NCBI GenBank assembly: GCA_963971285.1
Contig: OZ020254.1
Location: 4,960,001-5,024,000 of the forward strand
Direction: 5' to 3'
DNA length: 64,000 nucleotides
Source: Astropecten irregularis
Taxonomy: Eukaryota; Echinodermata; Asteroidea; Paxillosida; Astropectinidae
Shown: piece after piece, positions 13,387 through 26,880 of the stretch
How positions within the stretch are numbered: the first letter of the stretch is position 1
Layout: each line of letters starts with the position of its first letter
Program-made: the position numbers and the translations under genes
Notes under the pieces: generated by a model
The model's database searches: none
What the model was told of the DNA's origin: nothing
The model's input: the letters and a program-made list of their open reading frames with translations, nothing else

Positions 13387-15312
13387 TATAAGGGGGGTCA
13401 ACTTTCAAAATTGGTTTTCCAATTAGGCCCAAAATGTAGAGTTTATGACACTGATCTCATATGTGAAAACAAAATTGAAAAATATTATTGCGTTTTTCTA
13501 CGGCACGGCTTAATGTGTTAGGTCGTTGACCCGTGGTGGCCATACTAACGTGCACATTCTCCCTTATAATATTGTGTACACCCTATGGAAAGTCGGGCTC
13601 TGAATCCACATATTATTTCCTCACAAAGTTATCTTATGGCTATTTTAGGATGCAATGATGCTCAGGCCATTACATATAGTTTAATTAATCAAGGCGAGGG
13701 TGTCATTTCACATGAAAAGGTGGTGTAAGGTCAGGGTTGGCCTGTTTGGTTGTGGGGGGGGGGGGCGTTTAGGCTATTCCGTGGAATATTTCTGCCCCAG
13801 TATCCATATTAAGACATAATGATGAACTTTTTTGGGATTAATCAATGCATATTACATTTCACCAAATTTCGCTGTCCTTGAGAATAATCATTTCCCCTCT
13901 GAAAAGTGAGAAAGAGGCGATTAGGGTTGTCAGCGTGTGGGCGGGGCTTGCTAGGGTTGGGTCTTGGTCTGGAGCCCCGGCTGGGGTTAGGGTTGGAATC
14001 AGAGCGATTTAGGGTTAAGAACTGGTCATAGGGTTGAATTTTGGGGGCTAGGTTTACAATTTAGGGGATTGGGTTGGAATTTCGGCCGGCTAGGGTTACA
14101 ATTTTGGGTCTAATGGGGTTAAAAGTTGGGCCACCTTCGTCTAAACAAAACTCGAAAGATGTAGAAAAGACAATGTAAGTTGCGTAATACAAGGTTTTAT
14201 GCGTATTAGGATTGATGTTTTCAGGAAATAATTAACAAAATCTGATGAGAAACTTGGTCTTATACAGTTTCTTTTCGTTCTCGCCTCTCACAACAGAGTG
14301 GTGGCGCTATCACAAAATGGCTACCGATGCGCCGCCATCTTGTGACCTATAAGGGGGGTCAACTTTCAAAATTGGTTTTCCAATTAGGCCCAAAATGTAG
14401 AGTTTATGACACTGATCTCATATGTGAAAACAAAATTGAAAAATATTATTGCGTTTTTCTACGGCACGGCTTAATGTGTTAGGTCGTTGACCCGTGGTGG
14501 CCATACTAACGTGCACATTCTCCCTTATAATATTGTGTACACCCTATGGAAAGTCGGGCTCTGAATCCACATATTATTTCCTCACAAAGTTATCTTATGG
14601 CTATTTTAGGATGCAATGATGCTCAGGCCATTACATATAGTTTAATTAATCAAGGCGAGGGTGTCATTTCACATGAAAAGGTGGTGTAAGGTCAGGGTTG
14701 GCCTGTTTGGTTGTGGGGGGGGGGGGCGTTTAGGCTATTCCGTGGAATATTTCTGCCCCAGTATCCATATTAAGACATAATGATGAACTTTTTTGGGATT
14801 AATCAATGCATATTACATTTCACCAAATTTCGCTGTCCTTGAGAATAATCATTTCCCCTCTGAAAAGTGAGAAAGAGGCGATTAGGGTTGTCAGCGTGTG
14901 GGCGGGGCTTGCTAGGGTTGGGTCTTGGTCTGGAGCCCCGGCTGGGGTTAGGGTTGGAATCAGAGCGATTTAGGGTTAAGAACTGGTCATAGGGTTGAAT
15001 TTTGGGGGCTAGGTTTACAATTTAGGGGATTGGGTTGGAATTTCGGCCGGCTAGGGTTACAATTTTGGGTCTAATGGGGTTAAAAGTTGGGCCACCTTCG
15101 TCTAAACAAAACTCGAAAGATGTAGAAAAGACAATGTAAGTTGCGTAATACAAGGTTTTATGCGTATTAGGATTGATGTTTTCAGGAAATAATTAACAAA
15201 ATCTGATGAGAAACTTGGTCTTATACAGTTTCTTTTCGTTCTCGCCTCTCACAACAGAGTGGTGGCGCTATCACAAAATGGCTACCGATGCGCCGCCATC
15301 TTGTGACCTATA

Positions 15313-15795
15313 GGGTGCACCACACTAAATAAACTCCCATTGACCTTAGTGTAAAATCCCTCAACTTCACAGTTCAAAAAAACCCATCCAGAAGTTTCTC
15401 AGTTGTTGGTGCAATAGTGTAAATGATAGTGTGAACTCTCATCTACCCAATTCTTTTCAATTTTTGGTTGGGTAACCGATTGGATTTTTTTCTAATTGCC
15501 CCAAGAAAAAAACACCCCCGAAATGTCCTTCTTCCGTAACCGACTTGCTACGAGTTTTCATGAAGCAACCCTCCACGTTCAAGACAATGTAGGACCGGAT
15601 TGTAAACCAAAATATCTCAAGTCTCTACAACAGGCTGAAGCACTGAACCCCCAGGTTGTCATAACCAGTCAAAATTACACAATATATTAATTGCACGACC
15701 CCCCAAATTGCATATTTAAAAAACATTTGAGGGTACACACATTATGATAATCAGCTCGGCGCATTGATTTTTGAGCTATTTAGTGTGGTGCATCC
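15313..15795. mobile_element. Satellite-resident MITE, copy 8 (unit 13)
   Basis: Same element and insertion site, after the empty unit at 13982-14942. Confidence 0.88.
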
Positions 15796-16760
15796 TATAA
15801 GGGGGGTCAACTTTCAAAATTGGTTTTCCAATTAGGCCCAAAATGTAGAGTTTATGACACTGATCTCATATGTGAAAACAAAATTGAAAAATATTATTGC
15901 GTTTTTCTACGGCACGGCTTAATGTGTTAGGTCGTTGACCCGTGGTGGCCATACTAACGTGCACATTCTCCCTTATAATATTGTGTACACCCTATGGAAA
16001 GTCGGGCTCTGAATCCACATATTATTTCCTCACAAAGTTATCTTATGGCTATTTTAGGATGCAATGATGCTCAGGCCATTACATATAGTTTAATTAATCA
16101 AGGCGAGGGTGTCATTTCACATGAAAAGGTGGTGTAAGGTCAGGGTTGGCCTGTTTGGTTGTGGGGGGGGGGGGCGTTTAGGCTATTCCGTGGAATATTT
16201 CTGCCCCAGTATCCATATTAAGACATAATGATGAACTTTTTTGGGATTAATCAATGCATATTACATTTCACCAAATTTCGCTGTCCTTGAGAATAATCAT
16301 TTCCCCTCTGAAAAGTGAGAAAGAGGCGATTAGGGTTGTCAGCGTGTGGGCGGGGCTTGCTAGGGTTGGGTCTTGGTCTGGAGCCCCGGCTGGGGTTAGG
16401 GTTGGAATCAGAGCGATTTAGGGTTAAGAACTGGTCATAGGGTTGAATTTTGGGGGCTAGGTTTACAATTTAGGGGATTGGGTTGGAATTTCGGCCGGCT
16501 AGGGTTACAATTTTGGGTCTAATGGGGTTAAAAGTTGGGCCACCTTCGTCTAAACAAAACTCGAAAGATGTAGAAAAGACAATGTAAGTTGCGTAATACA
16601 AGGTTTTATGCGTATTAGGATTGATGTTTTCAGGAAATAATTAACAAAATCTGATGAGAAACTTGGTCTTATACAGTTTCTTTTCGTTCTCGCCTCTCAC
16701 AACAGAGTGGTGGCGCTATCACAAAATGGCTACCGATGCGCCGCCATCTTGTGACCTATA

Positions 16761-17243
16761 GGGTGCACCACACTAAATAAACTCCCATTGACCTTAGTGT
16801 AAAATCCCTCAACTTCACAGTTCAAAAAAACCCATCCAGAAGTTTCTCAGTTGTTGGTGCAATAGTGTAAATGATAGTGTGAACTCTCATCTACCCAATT
16901 CTTTTCAATTTTTGGTTGGGTAACCGATTGGATTTTTTTCTAATTGCCCCAAGAAAAAAACACCCCCGAAATGTCCTTCTTCCGTAACCGACTTGCTACG
17001 AGTTTTCATGAAGCAACCCTCCACGTTCAAGACAATGTAGGACCGGATTGTAAACCAAAATATCTCAAGTCTCTACAACAGGCTGAAGCACTGAACCCCC
17101 AGGTTGTCATAACCAGTCAAAATTACACAATATATTAATTGCACGACCCCCCAAATTGCATATTTAAAAAACATTTGAGGGTACACACATTATGATAATC
17201 AGCTCGGCGCATTGATTTTTGAGCTATTTAGTGTGGTGCATCC
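16761..17243. mobile_element. Satellite-resident MITE, copy 9 (unit 14)
   Basis: Same element and insertion site, in the second of a pair of long units. Confidence 0.88.
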
Positions 17244-19169
17244 TATAAGGGGGGTCAACTTTCAAAATTGGTTTTCCAATTAGGCCCAAAATGTAGAGTT
17301 TATGACACTGATCTCATATGTGAAAACAAAATTGAAAAATATTATTGCGTTTTTCTACGGCACGGCTTAATGTGTTAGGTCGTTGACCCGTGGTGGCCAT
17401 ACTAACGTGCACATTCTCCCTTATAATATTGTGTACACCCTATGGAAAGTCGGGCTCTGAATCCACATATTATTTCCTCACAAAGTTATCTTATGGCTAT
17501 TTTAGGATGCAATGATGCTCAGGCCATTACATATAGTTTAATTAATCAAGGCGAGGGTGTCATTTCACATGAAAAGGTGGTGTAAGGTCAGGGTTGGCCT
17601 GTTTGGTTGTGGGGGGGGGGGGCGTTTAGGCTATTCCGTGGAATATTTCTGCCCCAGTATCCATATTAAGACATAATGATGAACTTTTTTGGGATTAATC
17701 AATGCATATTACATTTCACCAAATTTCGCTGTCCTTGAGAATAATCATTTCCCCTCTGAAAAGTGAGAAAGAGGCGATTAGGGTTGTCAGCGTGTGGGCG
17801 GGGCTTGCTAGGGTTGGGTCTTGGTCTGGAGCCCCGGCTGGGGTTAGGGTTGGAATCAGAGCGATTTAGGGTTAAGAACTGGTCATAGGGTTGAATTTTG
17901 GGGGCTAGGTTTACAATTTAGGGGATTGGGTTGGAATTTCGGCCGGCTAGGGTTACAATTTTGGGTCTAATGGGGTTAAAAGTTGGGCCACCTTCGTCTA
18001 AACAAAACTCGAAAGATGTAGAAAAGACAATGTAAGTTGCGTAATACAAGGTTTTATGCGTATTAGGATTGATGTTTTCAGGAAATAATTAACAAAATCT
18101 GATGAGAAACTTGGTCTTATACAGTTTCTTTTCGTTCTCGCCTCTCACAACAGAGTGGTGGCGCTATCACAAAATGGCTACCGATGCGCCGCCATCTTGT
18201 GACCTATAAGGGGGGTCAACTTTCAAAATTGGTTTTCCAATTAGGCCCAAAATGTAGAGTTTATGACACTGATCTCATATGTGAAAACAAAATTGAAAAA
18301 TATTATTGCGTTTTTCTACGGCACGGCTTAATGTGTTAGGTCGTTGACCCGTGGTGGCCATACTAACGTGCACATTCTCCCTTATAATATTGTGTACACC
18401 CTATGGAAAGTCGGGCTCTGAATCCACATATTATTTCCTCACAAAGTTATCTTATGGCTATTTTAGGATGCAATGATGCTCAGGCCATTACATATAGTTT
18501 AATTAATCAAGGCGAGGGTGTCATTTCACATGAAAAGGTGGTGTAAGGTCAGGGTTGGCCTGTTTGGTTGTGGGGGGGGGGGGCGTTTAGGCTATTCCGT
18601 GGAATATTTCTGCCCCAGTATCCATATTAAGACATAATGATGAACTTTTTTGGGATTAATCAATGCATATTACATTTCACCAAATTTCGCTGTCCTTGAG
18701 AATAATCATTTCCCCTCTGAAAAGTGAGAAAGAGGCGATTAGGGTTGTCAGCGTGTGGGCGGGGCTTGCTAGGGTTGGGTCTTGGTCTGGAGCCCCGGCT
18801 GGGGTTAGGGTTGGAATCAGAGCGATTTAGGGTTAAGAACTGGTCATAGGGTTGAATTTTGGGGGCTAGGTTTACAATTTAGGGGATTGGGTTGGAATTT
18901 CGGCCGGCTAGGGTTACAATTTTGGGTCTAATGGGGTTAAAAGTTGGGCCACCTTCGTCTAAACAAAACTCGAAAGATGTAGAAAAGACAATGTAAGTTG
19001 CGTAATACAAGGTTTTATGCGTATTAGGATTGATGTTTTCAGGAAATAATTAACAAAATCTGATGAGAAACTTGGTCTTATACAGTTTCTTTTCGTTCTC
19101 GCCTCTCACAACAGAGTGGTGGCGCTATCACAAAATGGCTACCGATGCGCCGCCATCTTGTGACCTATA

Positions 19170-19652
19170 GGGTGCACCACACTAAATAAACTCCCATTGA
19201 CCTTAGTGTAAAATCCCTCAACTTCACAGTTCAAAAAAACCCATCCAGAAGTTTCTCAGTTGTTGGTGCAATAGTGTAAATGATAGTGTGAACTCTCATC
19301 TACCCAATTCTTTTCAATTTTTGGTTGGGTAACCGATTGGATTTTTTTCTAATTGCCCCAAGAAAAAAACACCCCCGAAATGTCCTTCTTCCGTAACCGA
19401 CTTGCTACGAGTTTTCATGAAGCAACCCTCCACGTTCAAGACAATGTAGGACCGGATTGTAAACCAAAATATCTCAAGTCTCTACAACAGGCTGAAGCAC
19501 TGAACCCCCAGGTTGTCATAACCAGTCAAAATTACACAATATATTAATTGCACGACCCCCCAAATTGCATATTTAAAAAACATTTGAGGGTACACACATT
19601 ATGATAATCAGCTCGGCGCATTGATTTTTGAGCTATTTAGTGTGGTGCATCC
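19170..19652. mobile_element. Satellite-resident MITE, copy 10 (unit 16)
   Basis: Same element and insertion site. It is followed by two empty units (20248-22169). Confidence 0.88.
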
Positions 19653-22539
19653 TATAAGGGGGGTCAACTTTCAAAATTGGTTTTCCAATTAGGCCCAAAA
19701 TGTAGAGTTTATGACACTGATCTCATATGTGAAAACAAAATTGAAAAATATTATTGCGTTTTTCTACGGCACGGCTTAATGTGTTAGGTCGTTGACCCGT
19801 GGTGGCCATACTAACGTGCACATTCTCCCTTATAATATTGTGTACACCCTATGGAAAGTCGGGCTCTGAATCCACATATTATTTCCTCACAAAGTTATCT
19901 TATGGCTATTTTAGGATGCAATGATGCTCAGGCCATTACATATAGTTTAATTAATCAAGGCGAGGGTGTCATTTCACATGAAAAGGTGGTGTAAGGTCAG
20001 GGTTGGCCTGTTTGGTTGTGGGGGGGGGGGGCGTTTAGGCTATTCCGTGGAATATTTCTGCCCCAGTATCCATATTAAGACATAATGATGAACTTTTTTG
20101 GGATTAATCAATGCATATTACATTTCACCAAATTTCGCTGTCCTTGAGAATAATCATTTCCCCTCTGAAAAGTGAGAAAGAGGCGATTAGGGTTGTCAGC
20201 GTGTGGGCGGGGCTTGCTAGGGTTGGGTCTTGGTCTGGAGCCCCGGCTGGGGTTAGGGTTGGAATCAGAGCGATTTAGGGTTAAGAACTGGTCATAGGGT
20301 TGAATTTTGGGGGCTAGGTTTACAATTTAGGGGATTGGGTTGGAATTTCGGCCGGCTAGGGTTACAATTTTGGGTCTAATGGGGTTAAAAGTTGGGCCAC
20401 CTTCGTCTAAACAAAACTCGAAAGATGTAGAAAAGACAATGTAAGTTGCGTAATACAAGGTTTTATGCGTATTAGGATTGATGTTTTCAGGAAATAATTA
20501 ACAAAATCTGATGAGAAACTTGGTCTTATACAGTTTCTTTTCGTTCTCGCCTCTCACAACAGAGTGGTGGCGCTATCACAAAATGGCTACCGATGCGCCG
20601 CCATCTTGTGACCTATAAGGGGGGTCAACTTTCAAAATTGGTTTTCCAATTAGGCCCAAAATGTAGAGTTTATGACACTGATCTCATATGTGAAAACAAA
20701 ATTGAAAAATATTATTGCGTTTTTCTACGGCACGGCTTAATGTGTTAGGTCGTTGACCCGTGGTGGCCATACTAACGTGCACATTCTCCCTTATAATATT
20801 GTGTACACCCTATGGAAAGTCGGGCTCTGAATCCACATATTATTTCCTCACAAAGTTATCTTATGGCTATTTTAGGATGCAATGATGCTCAGGCCATTAC
20901 ATATAGTTTAATTAATCAAGGCGAGGGTGTCATTTCACATGAAAAGGTGGTGTAAGGTCAGGGTTGGCCTGTTTGGTTGTGGGGGGGGGGGGCGTTTAGG
21001 CTATTCCGTGGAATATTTCTGCCCCAGTATCCATATTAAGACATAATGATGAACTTTTTTGGGATTAATCAATGCATATTACATTTCACCAAATTTCGCT
21101 GTCCTTGAGAATAATCATTTCCCCTCTGAAAAGTGAGAAAGAGGCGATTAGGGTTGTCAGCGTGTGGGCGGGGCTTGCTAGGGTTGGGTCTTGGTCTGGA
21201 GCCCCGGCTGGGGTTAGGGTTGGAATCAGAGCGATTTAGGGTTAAGAACTGGTCATAGGGTTGAATTTTGGGGGCTAGGTTTACAATTTAGGGGATTGGG
21301 TTGGAATTTCGGCCGGCTAGGGTTACAATTTTGGGTCTAATGGGGTTAAAAGTTGGGCCACCTTCGTCTAAACAAAACTCGAAAGATGTAGAAAAGACAA
21401 TGTAAGTTGCGTAATACAAGGTTTTATGCGTATTAGGATTGATGTTTTCAGGAAATAATTAACAAAATCTGATGAGAAACTTGGTCTTATACAGTTTCTT
21501 TTCGTTCTCGCCTCTCACAACAGAGTGGTGGCGCTATCACAAAATGGCTACCGATGCGCCGCCATCTTGTGACCTATAAGGGGGGTCAACTTTCAAAATT
21601 GGTTTTCCAATTAGGCCCAAAATGTAGAGTTTATGACACTGATCTCATATGTGAAAACAAAATTGAAAAATATTATTGCGTTTTTCTACGGCACGGCTTA
21701 ATGTGTTAGGTCGTTGACCCGTGGTGGCCATACTAACGTGCACATTCTCCCTTATAATATTGTGTACACCCTATGGAAAGTCGGGCTCTGAATCCACATA
21801 TTATTTCCTCACAAAGTTATCTTATGGCTATTTTAGGATGCAATGATGCTCAGGCCATTACATATAGTTTAATTAATCAAGGCGAGGGTGTCATTTCACA
21901 TGAAAAGGTGGTGTAAGGTCAGGGTTGGCCTGTTTGGTTGTGGGGGGGGGGGGCGTTTAGGCTATTCCGTGGAATATTTCTGCCCCAGTATCCATATTAA
22001 GACATAATGATGAACTTTTTTGGGATTAATCAATGCATATTACATTTCACCAAATTTCGCTGTCCTTGAGAATAATCATTTCCCCTCTGAAAAGTGAGAA
22101 AGAGGCGATTAGGGTTGTCAGCGTGTGGGCGGGGCTTGCTAGGGTTGGGTCTTGGTCTGGAGCCCCGGCTGGGGTTAGGGTTGGAATCAGAGCGATTTAG
22201 GGTTAAGAACTGGTCATAGGGTTGAATTTTGGGGGCTAGGTTTACAATTTAGGGGATTGGGTTGGAATTTCGGCCGGCTAGGGTTACAATTTTGGGTCTA
22301 ATGGGGTTAAAAGTTGGGCCACCTTCGTCTAAACAAAACTCGAAAGATGTAGAAAAGACAATGTAAGTTGCGTAATACAAGGTTTTATGCGTATTAGGAT
22401 TGATGTTTTCAGGAAATAATTAACAAAATCTGATGAGAAACTTGGTCTTATACAGTTTCTTTTCGTTCTCGCCTCTCACAACAGAGTGGTGGCGCTATCA
22501 CAAAATGGCTACCGATGCGCCGCCATCTTGTGACCTATA

Positions 22540-23022
22540 GGGTGCACCACACTAAATAAACTCCCATTGACCTTAGTGTAAAATCCCTCAACTTCACAGT
22601 TCAAAAAAACCCATCCAGAAGTTTCTCAGTTGTTGGTGCAATAGTGTAAATGATAGTGTGAACTCTCATCTACCCAATTCTTTTCAATTTTTGGTTGGGT
22701 AACCGATTGGATTTTTTTCTAATTGCCCCAAGAAAAAAACACCCCCGAAATGTCCTTCTTCCGTAACCGACTTGCTACGAGTTTTCATGAAGCAACCCTC
22801 CACGTTCAAGACAATGTAGGACCGGATTGTAAACCAAAATATCTCAAGTCTCTACAACAGGCTGAAGCACTGAACCCCCAGGTTGTCATAACCAGTCAAA
22901 ATTACACAATATATTAATTGCACGACCCCCCAAATTGCATATTTAAAAAACATTTGAGGGTACACACATTATGATAATCAGCTCGGCGCATTGATTTTTG
23001 AGCTATTTAGTGTGGTGCATCC
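22540..23022. mobile_element. Satellite-resident MITE, copy 11 (unit 19)
   Basis: Same element and insertion site. It is followed by two empty units (23618-25540). Confidence 0.88.
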
Positions 23023-25910
23023 TATAAGGGGGGTCAACTTTCAAAATTGGTTTTCCAATTAGGCCCAAAATGTAGAGTTTATGACACTGATCTCATATGT
23101 GAAAACAAAATTGAAAAATATTATTGCGTTTTTCTACGGCACGGCTTAATGTGTTAGGTCGTTGACCCGTGGTGGCCATACTAACGTGCACATTCTCCCT
23201 TATAATATTGTGTACACCCTATGGAAAGTCGGGCTCTGAATCCACATATTATTTCCTCACAAAGTTATCTTATGGCTATTTTAGGATGCAATGATGCTCA
23301 GGCCATTACATATAGTTTAATTAATCAAGGCGAGGGTGTCATTTCACATGAAAAGGTGGTGTAAGGTCAGGGTTGGCCTGTTTGGTTGTGGGGGGGGGGG
23401 GCGTTTAGGCTATTCCGTGGAATATTTCTGCCCCAGTATCCATATTAAGACATAATGATGAACTTTTTTGGGATTAATCAATGCATATTACATTTCACCA
23501 AATTTCGCTGTCCTTGAGAATAATCATTTCCCCTCTGAAAAGTGAGAAAGAGGCGATTAGGGTTGTCAGCGTGTGGGCGGGGCTTGCTAGGGTTGGGTCT
23601 TGGTCTGGAGCCCCGGCTGGGGTTAGGGTTGGAATCAGAGCGATTTAGGGTTAAGAACTGGTCATAGGGTTGAATTTTGGGGGCTAGGTTTACAATTTAG
23701 GGGATTGGGTTGGAATTTCGGCCGGCTAGGGTTACAATTTTGGGTCTAATGGGGTTAAAAGTTGGGCCACCTTCGTCTAAACAAAACTCGAAAGATGTAG
23801 AAAAGACAATGTAAGTTGCGTAATACAAGGTTTTATGCGTATTAGGATTGATGTTTTCAGGAAATAATTAACAAAATCTGATGAGAAACTTGGTCTTATA
23901 CAGTTTCTTTTCGTTCTCGCCTCTCACAACAGAGTGGTGGCGCTATCACAAAATGGCTACCGATGCGCCGCCATCTTGTGACCTATAAGGGGGGTCAACT
24001 TTCAAAATTGGTTTTCCAATTAGGCCCAAAATGTAGAGTTTATGACACTGATCTCATATGTGAAAACAAAATTGAAAAATATTATTGCGTTTTTCTACGG
24101 CACGGCTTAATGTGTTAGGTCGTTGACCCGTGGTGGCCATACTAACGTGCACATTCTCCCTTATAATATTGTGTACACCCTATGGAAAGTCGGGCTCTGA
24201 ATCCACATATTATTTCCTCACAAAGTTATCTTATGGCTATTTTAGGATGCAATGATGCTCAGGCCATTACATATAGTTTAATTAATCAAGGCGAGGGTGT
24301 CATTTCACATGAAAAGGTGGTGTAAGGTCAGGGTTGGCCTGTTTGGTTGTGGGGGGGGGGGGCGTTTAGGCTATTCCGTGGAATATTTCTGCCCCAGTAT
24401 CCATATTAAGACATAATGATGAACTTTTTTGGGATTAATCAATGCATATTACATTTCACCAAATTTCGCTGTCCTTGAGAATAATCATTTCCCCTCTGAA
24501 AAGTGAGAAAGAGGCGATTAGGGTTGTCAGCGTGTGGGCGGGGCTTGCTAGGGTTGGGTCTTGGTCTGGAGCCCCGGCTGGGGTTAGGGTTGGAATCAGA
24601 GCGATTTAGGGTTAAGAACTGGTCATAGGGTTGAATTTTGGGGGCTAGGTTTACAATTTAGGGGATTGGGTTGGAATTTCGGCCGGCTAGGGTTACAATT
24701 TTGGGTCTAATGGGGTTAAAAGTTGGGCCACCTTCGTCTAAACAAAACTCGAAAGATGTAGAAAAGACAATGTAAGTTGCGTAATACAAGGTTTTATGCG
24801 TATTAGGATTGATGTTTTCAGGAAATAATTAACAAAATCTGATGAGAAACTTGGTCTTATACAGTTTCTTTTCGTTCTCGCCTCTCACAACAGAGTGGTG
24901 GCGCTATCACAAAATGGCTACCGATGCGCCGCCATCTTGTGACCTATAAGGGGGGTCAACTTTCAAAATTGGTTTTCCAATTAGGCCCAAAATGTAGAGT
25001 TTATGACACTGATCTCATATGTGAAAACAAAATTGAAAAATATTATTGCGTTTTTCTACGGCACGGCTTAATGTGTTAGGTCGTTGACCCGTGGTGGCCA
25101 TACTAACGTGCACATTCTCCCTTATAATATTGTGTACACCCTATGGAAAGTCGGGCTCTGAATCCACATATTATTTCCTCACAAAGTTATCTTATGGCTA
25201 TTTTAGGATGCAATGATGCTCAGGCCATTACATATAGTTTAATTAATCAAGGCGAGGGTGTCATTTCACATGAAAAGGTGGTGTAAGGTCAGGGTTGGCC
25301 TGTTTGGTTGTGGGGGGGGGGGGGCGTTTAGGCTATTCCGTGGAATATTTCTGCCCCAGTATCCATATTAAGACATAATGATGAACTTTTTTGGGATTAA
25401 TCAATGCATATTACATTTCACCAAATTTCGCTGTCCTTGAGAATAATCATTTCCCCTCTGAAAAGTGAGAAAGAGGCGATTAGGGTTGTCAGCGTGTGGG
25501 CGGGGCTTGCTAGGGTTGGGTCTTGGTCTGGAGCCCCGGCTGGGGTTAGGGTTGGAATCAGAGCGATTTAGGGTTAAGAACTGGTCATAGGGTTGAATTT
25601 TGGGGGCTAGGTTTACAATTTAGGGGATTGGGTTGGAATTTCGGCCGGCTAGGGTTACAATTTTGGGTCTAATGGGGTTAAAAGTTGGGCCACCTTCGTC
25701 TAAACAAAACTCGAAAGATGTAGAAAAGACAATGTAAGTTGCGTAATACAAGGTTTTATGCGTATTAGGATTGATGTTTTCAGGAAATAATTAACAAAAT
25801 CTGATGAGAAACTTGGTCTTATACAGTTTCTTTTCGTTCTCGCCTCTCACAACAGAGTGGTGGCGCTATCACAAAATGGCTACCGATGCGCCGCCATCTT
25901 GTGACCTATA

Positions 25911-26393
25911 GGGTGCACCACACTAAATAAACTCCCATTGACCTTAGTGTAAAATCCCTCAACTTCACAGTTCAAAAAAACCCATCCAGAAGTTTCTCAG
26001 TTGTTGGTGCAATAGTGTAAATGATAGTGTGAACTCTCATCTACCCAATTCTTTTCAATTTTTGGTTGGGTAACCGATTGGATTTTTTTCTAATTGCCCC
26101 AAGAAAAAAACACCCCCGAAATGTCCTTCTTCCGTAACCGACTTGCTACGAGTTTTCATGAAGCAACCCTCCACGTTCAAGACAATGTAGGACCGGATTG
26201 TAAACCAAAATATCTCAAGTCTCTACAACAGGCTGAAGCACTGAACCCCCAGGTTGTCATAACCAGTCAAAATTACACAATATATTAATTGCACGACCCC
26301 CCAAATTGCATATTTAAAAAACATTTGAGGGTACACACATTATGATAATCAGCTCGGCGCATTGATTTTTGAGCTATTTAGTGTGGTGCATCC
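25911..26393. mobile_element. Satellite-resident MITE, copy 12, forming the array edge
   Basis: Same element with intact left TATA flank, but the sequence after its right end (GTGCATCC) is CAAAGGGG, not TATAAGGGGGG. The satellite therefore ends precisely at the transposon terminus, with no right target duplication. This implies a recombination or an independent insertion context at this end. Confidence 0.88.
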
Positions 26394-26580
26394 CAAAGGG
26401 GACTGCGAAATGGAAACGGAGGCATCAGGCTCCGTCTAAGGCTTCGGCTTCGGCTCCATTTCGTGAATCCAGTTTACAAAAAAATAACACTAAGGTCAAA
26501 AATCATAGCTTTTTGGATGCGGTTCGCAAGTAGATTCTCTGGTTTGAAAAGGAAAACAGAGCTTCAGCTTAAATGAAAAA
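26394..26580. repeat. Diverged copy of the CGGAGGC-ended dispersed repeat
   Basis: Immediately right of the array. It shares GAAACGGAGGC, GGCTCCGT, TAGATTCTCTGGTTTGAAAAGG and AGAGCTTCAGCT-type words with better copies at 41734-41963 and 45425-45565 (some in inverted orientation). It looks rearranged, and no target duplication is visible. Confidence 0.5.
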
Positions 26581-26639
26581 TCACAACTTGTCTGCCATCT
26601 GCTCATGGAGGAAGAAATCCTTCCTTCATGCTGTATCTG

Positions 26640-26880
26640 TCTTGATATTTTTGCCCATGAAGCTGTATTTCTTTGATAAAAACCAATTAAGTATGATATT
26701 ACCTTTAAAGATAAAAAATATGTTTGTGTCTTATTTCTCTATGCTTTTACTAATTTCTTTATAAACACAGCATTTTAGGCGGAAAAAGTTTAAATCAGCA
26801 CCATCTTTGTACCCTGTAAATTATAGGTAAATCTGTAAACATTTTTGTTTTGGTTTCCTACCCAAGTATGATAACAAGGA
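26640..26880. repeat. Rearranged fragments of the TTAA-flanked MITE family
   Basis: The left part (to about 26710) is the inverted 5' end of the family seen at 31868-32224 (AAGTATGATATTACCTTTAAAG). The right part (from about 26745) is the family's 3' half in direct orientation (AGGCGGAAAAAGTTT, ACCCTGTAAATTATA, CCCAAGTATGATAA). A short reading frame at 26573-26764 crosses it and is not a gene. Confidence 0.55.

Larger units (their letters stand above)
1..26393 (+). repeat. Composite satellite array: 21 complete units and one truncated unit
   Basis: Head-to-tail repeats. Taking TGGGGTTAGGGTTGG as the start, units begin at 1, 962, 2410, 3857, 4818, 6267, 7227, 8677, 9638, 11086, 12534, 13982, 14943, 16391, 17839, 18800, 20248, 21209, 22170, 23618, 24579 and 25541. 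Short units are 960-962 bp. Long ones are 1447-1450 bp because they carry one MITE. The order is S L L S L S L S L L L S L L S L S S L S S L, the last one truncated. The only difference I noticed between units is a poly-G run of 11 to 14, which accounts for the small length differences. The near identity points to recent homogenisation by unequal exchange or rolling-circle amplification, or less likely to an assembly effect. The array continues past the left edge. I see no credible gene inside. Confidence 0.97.

Noticed and set aside
1-26393. CRISPR array or bacterial repeat system
   Set aside because: Repeat length, eukaryotic context and lack of short regular spacers exclude it.
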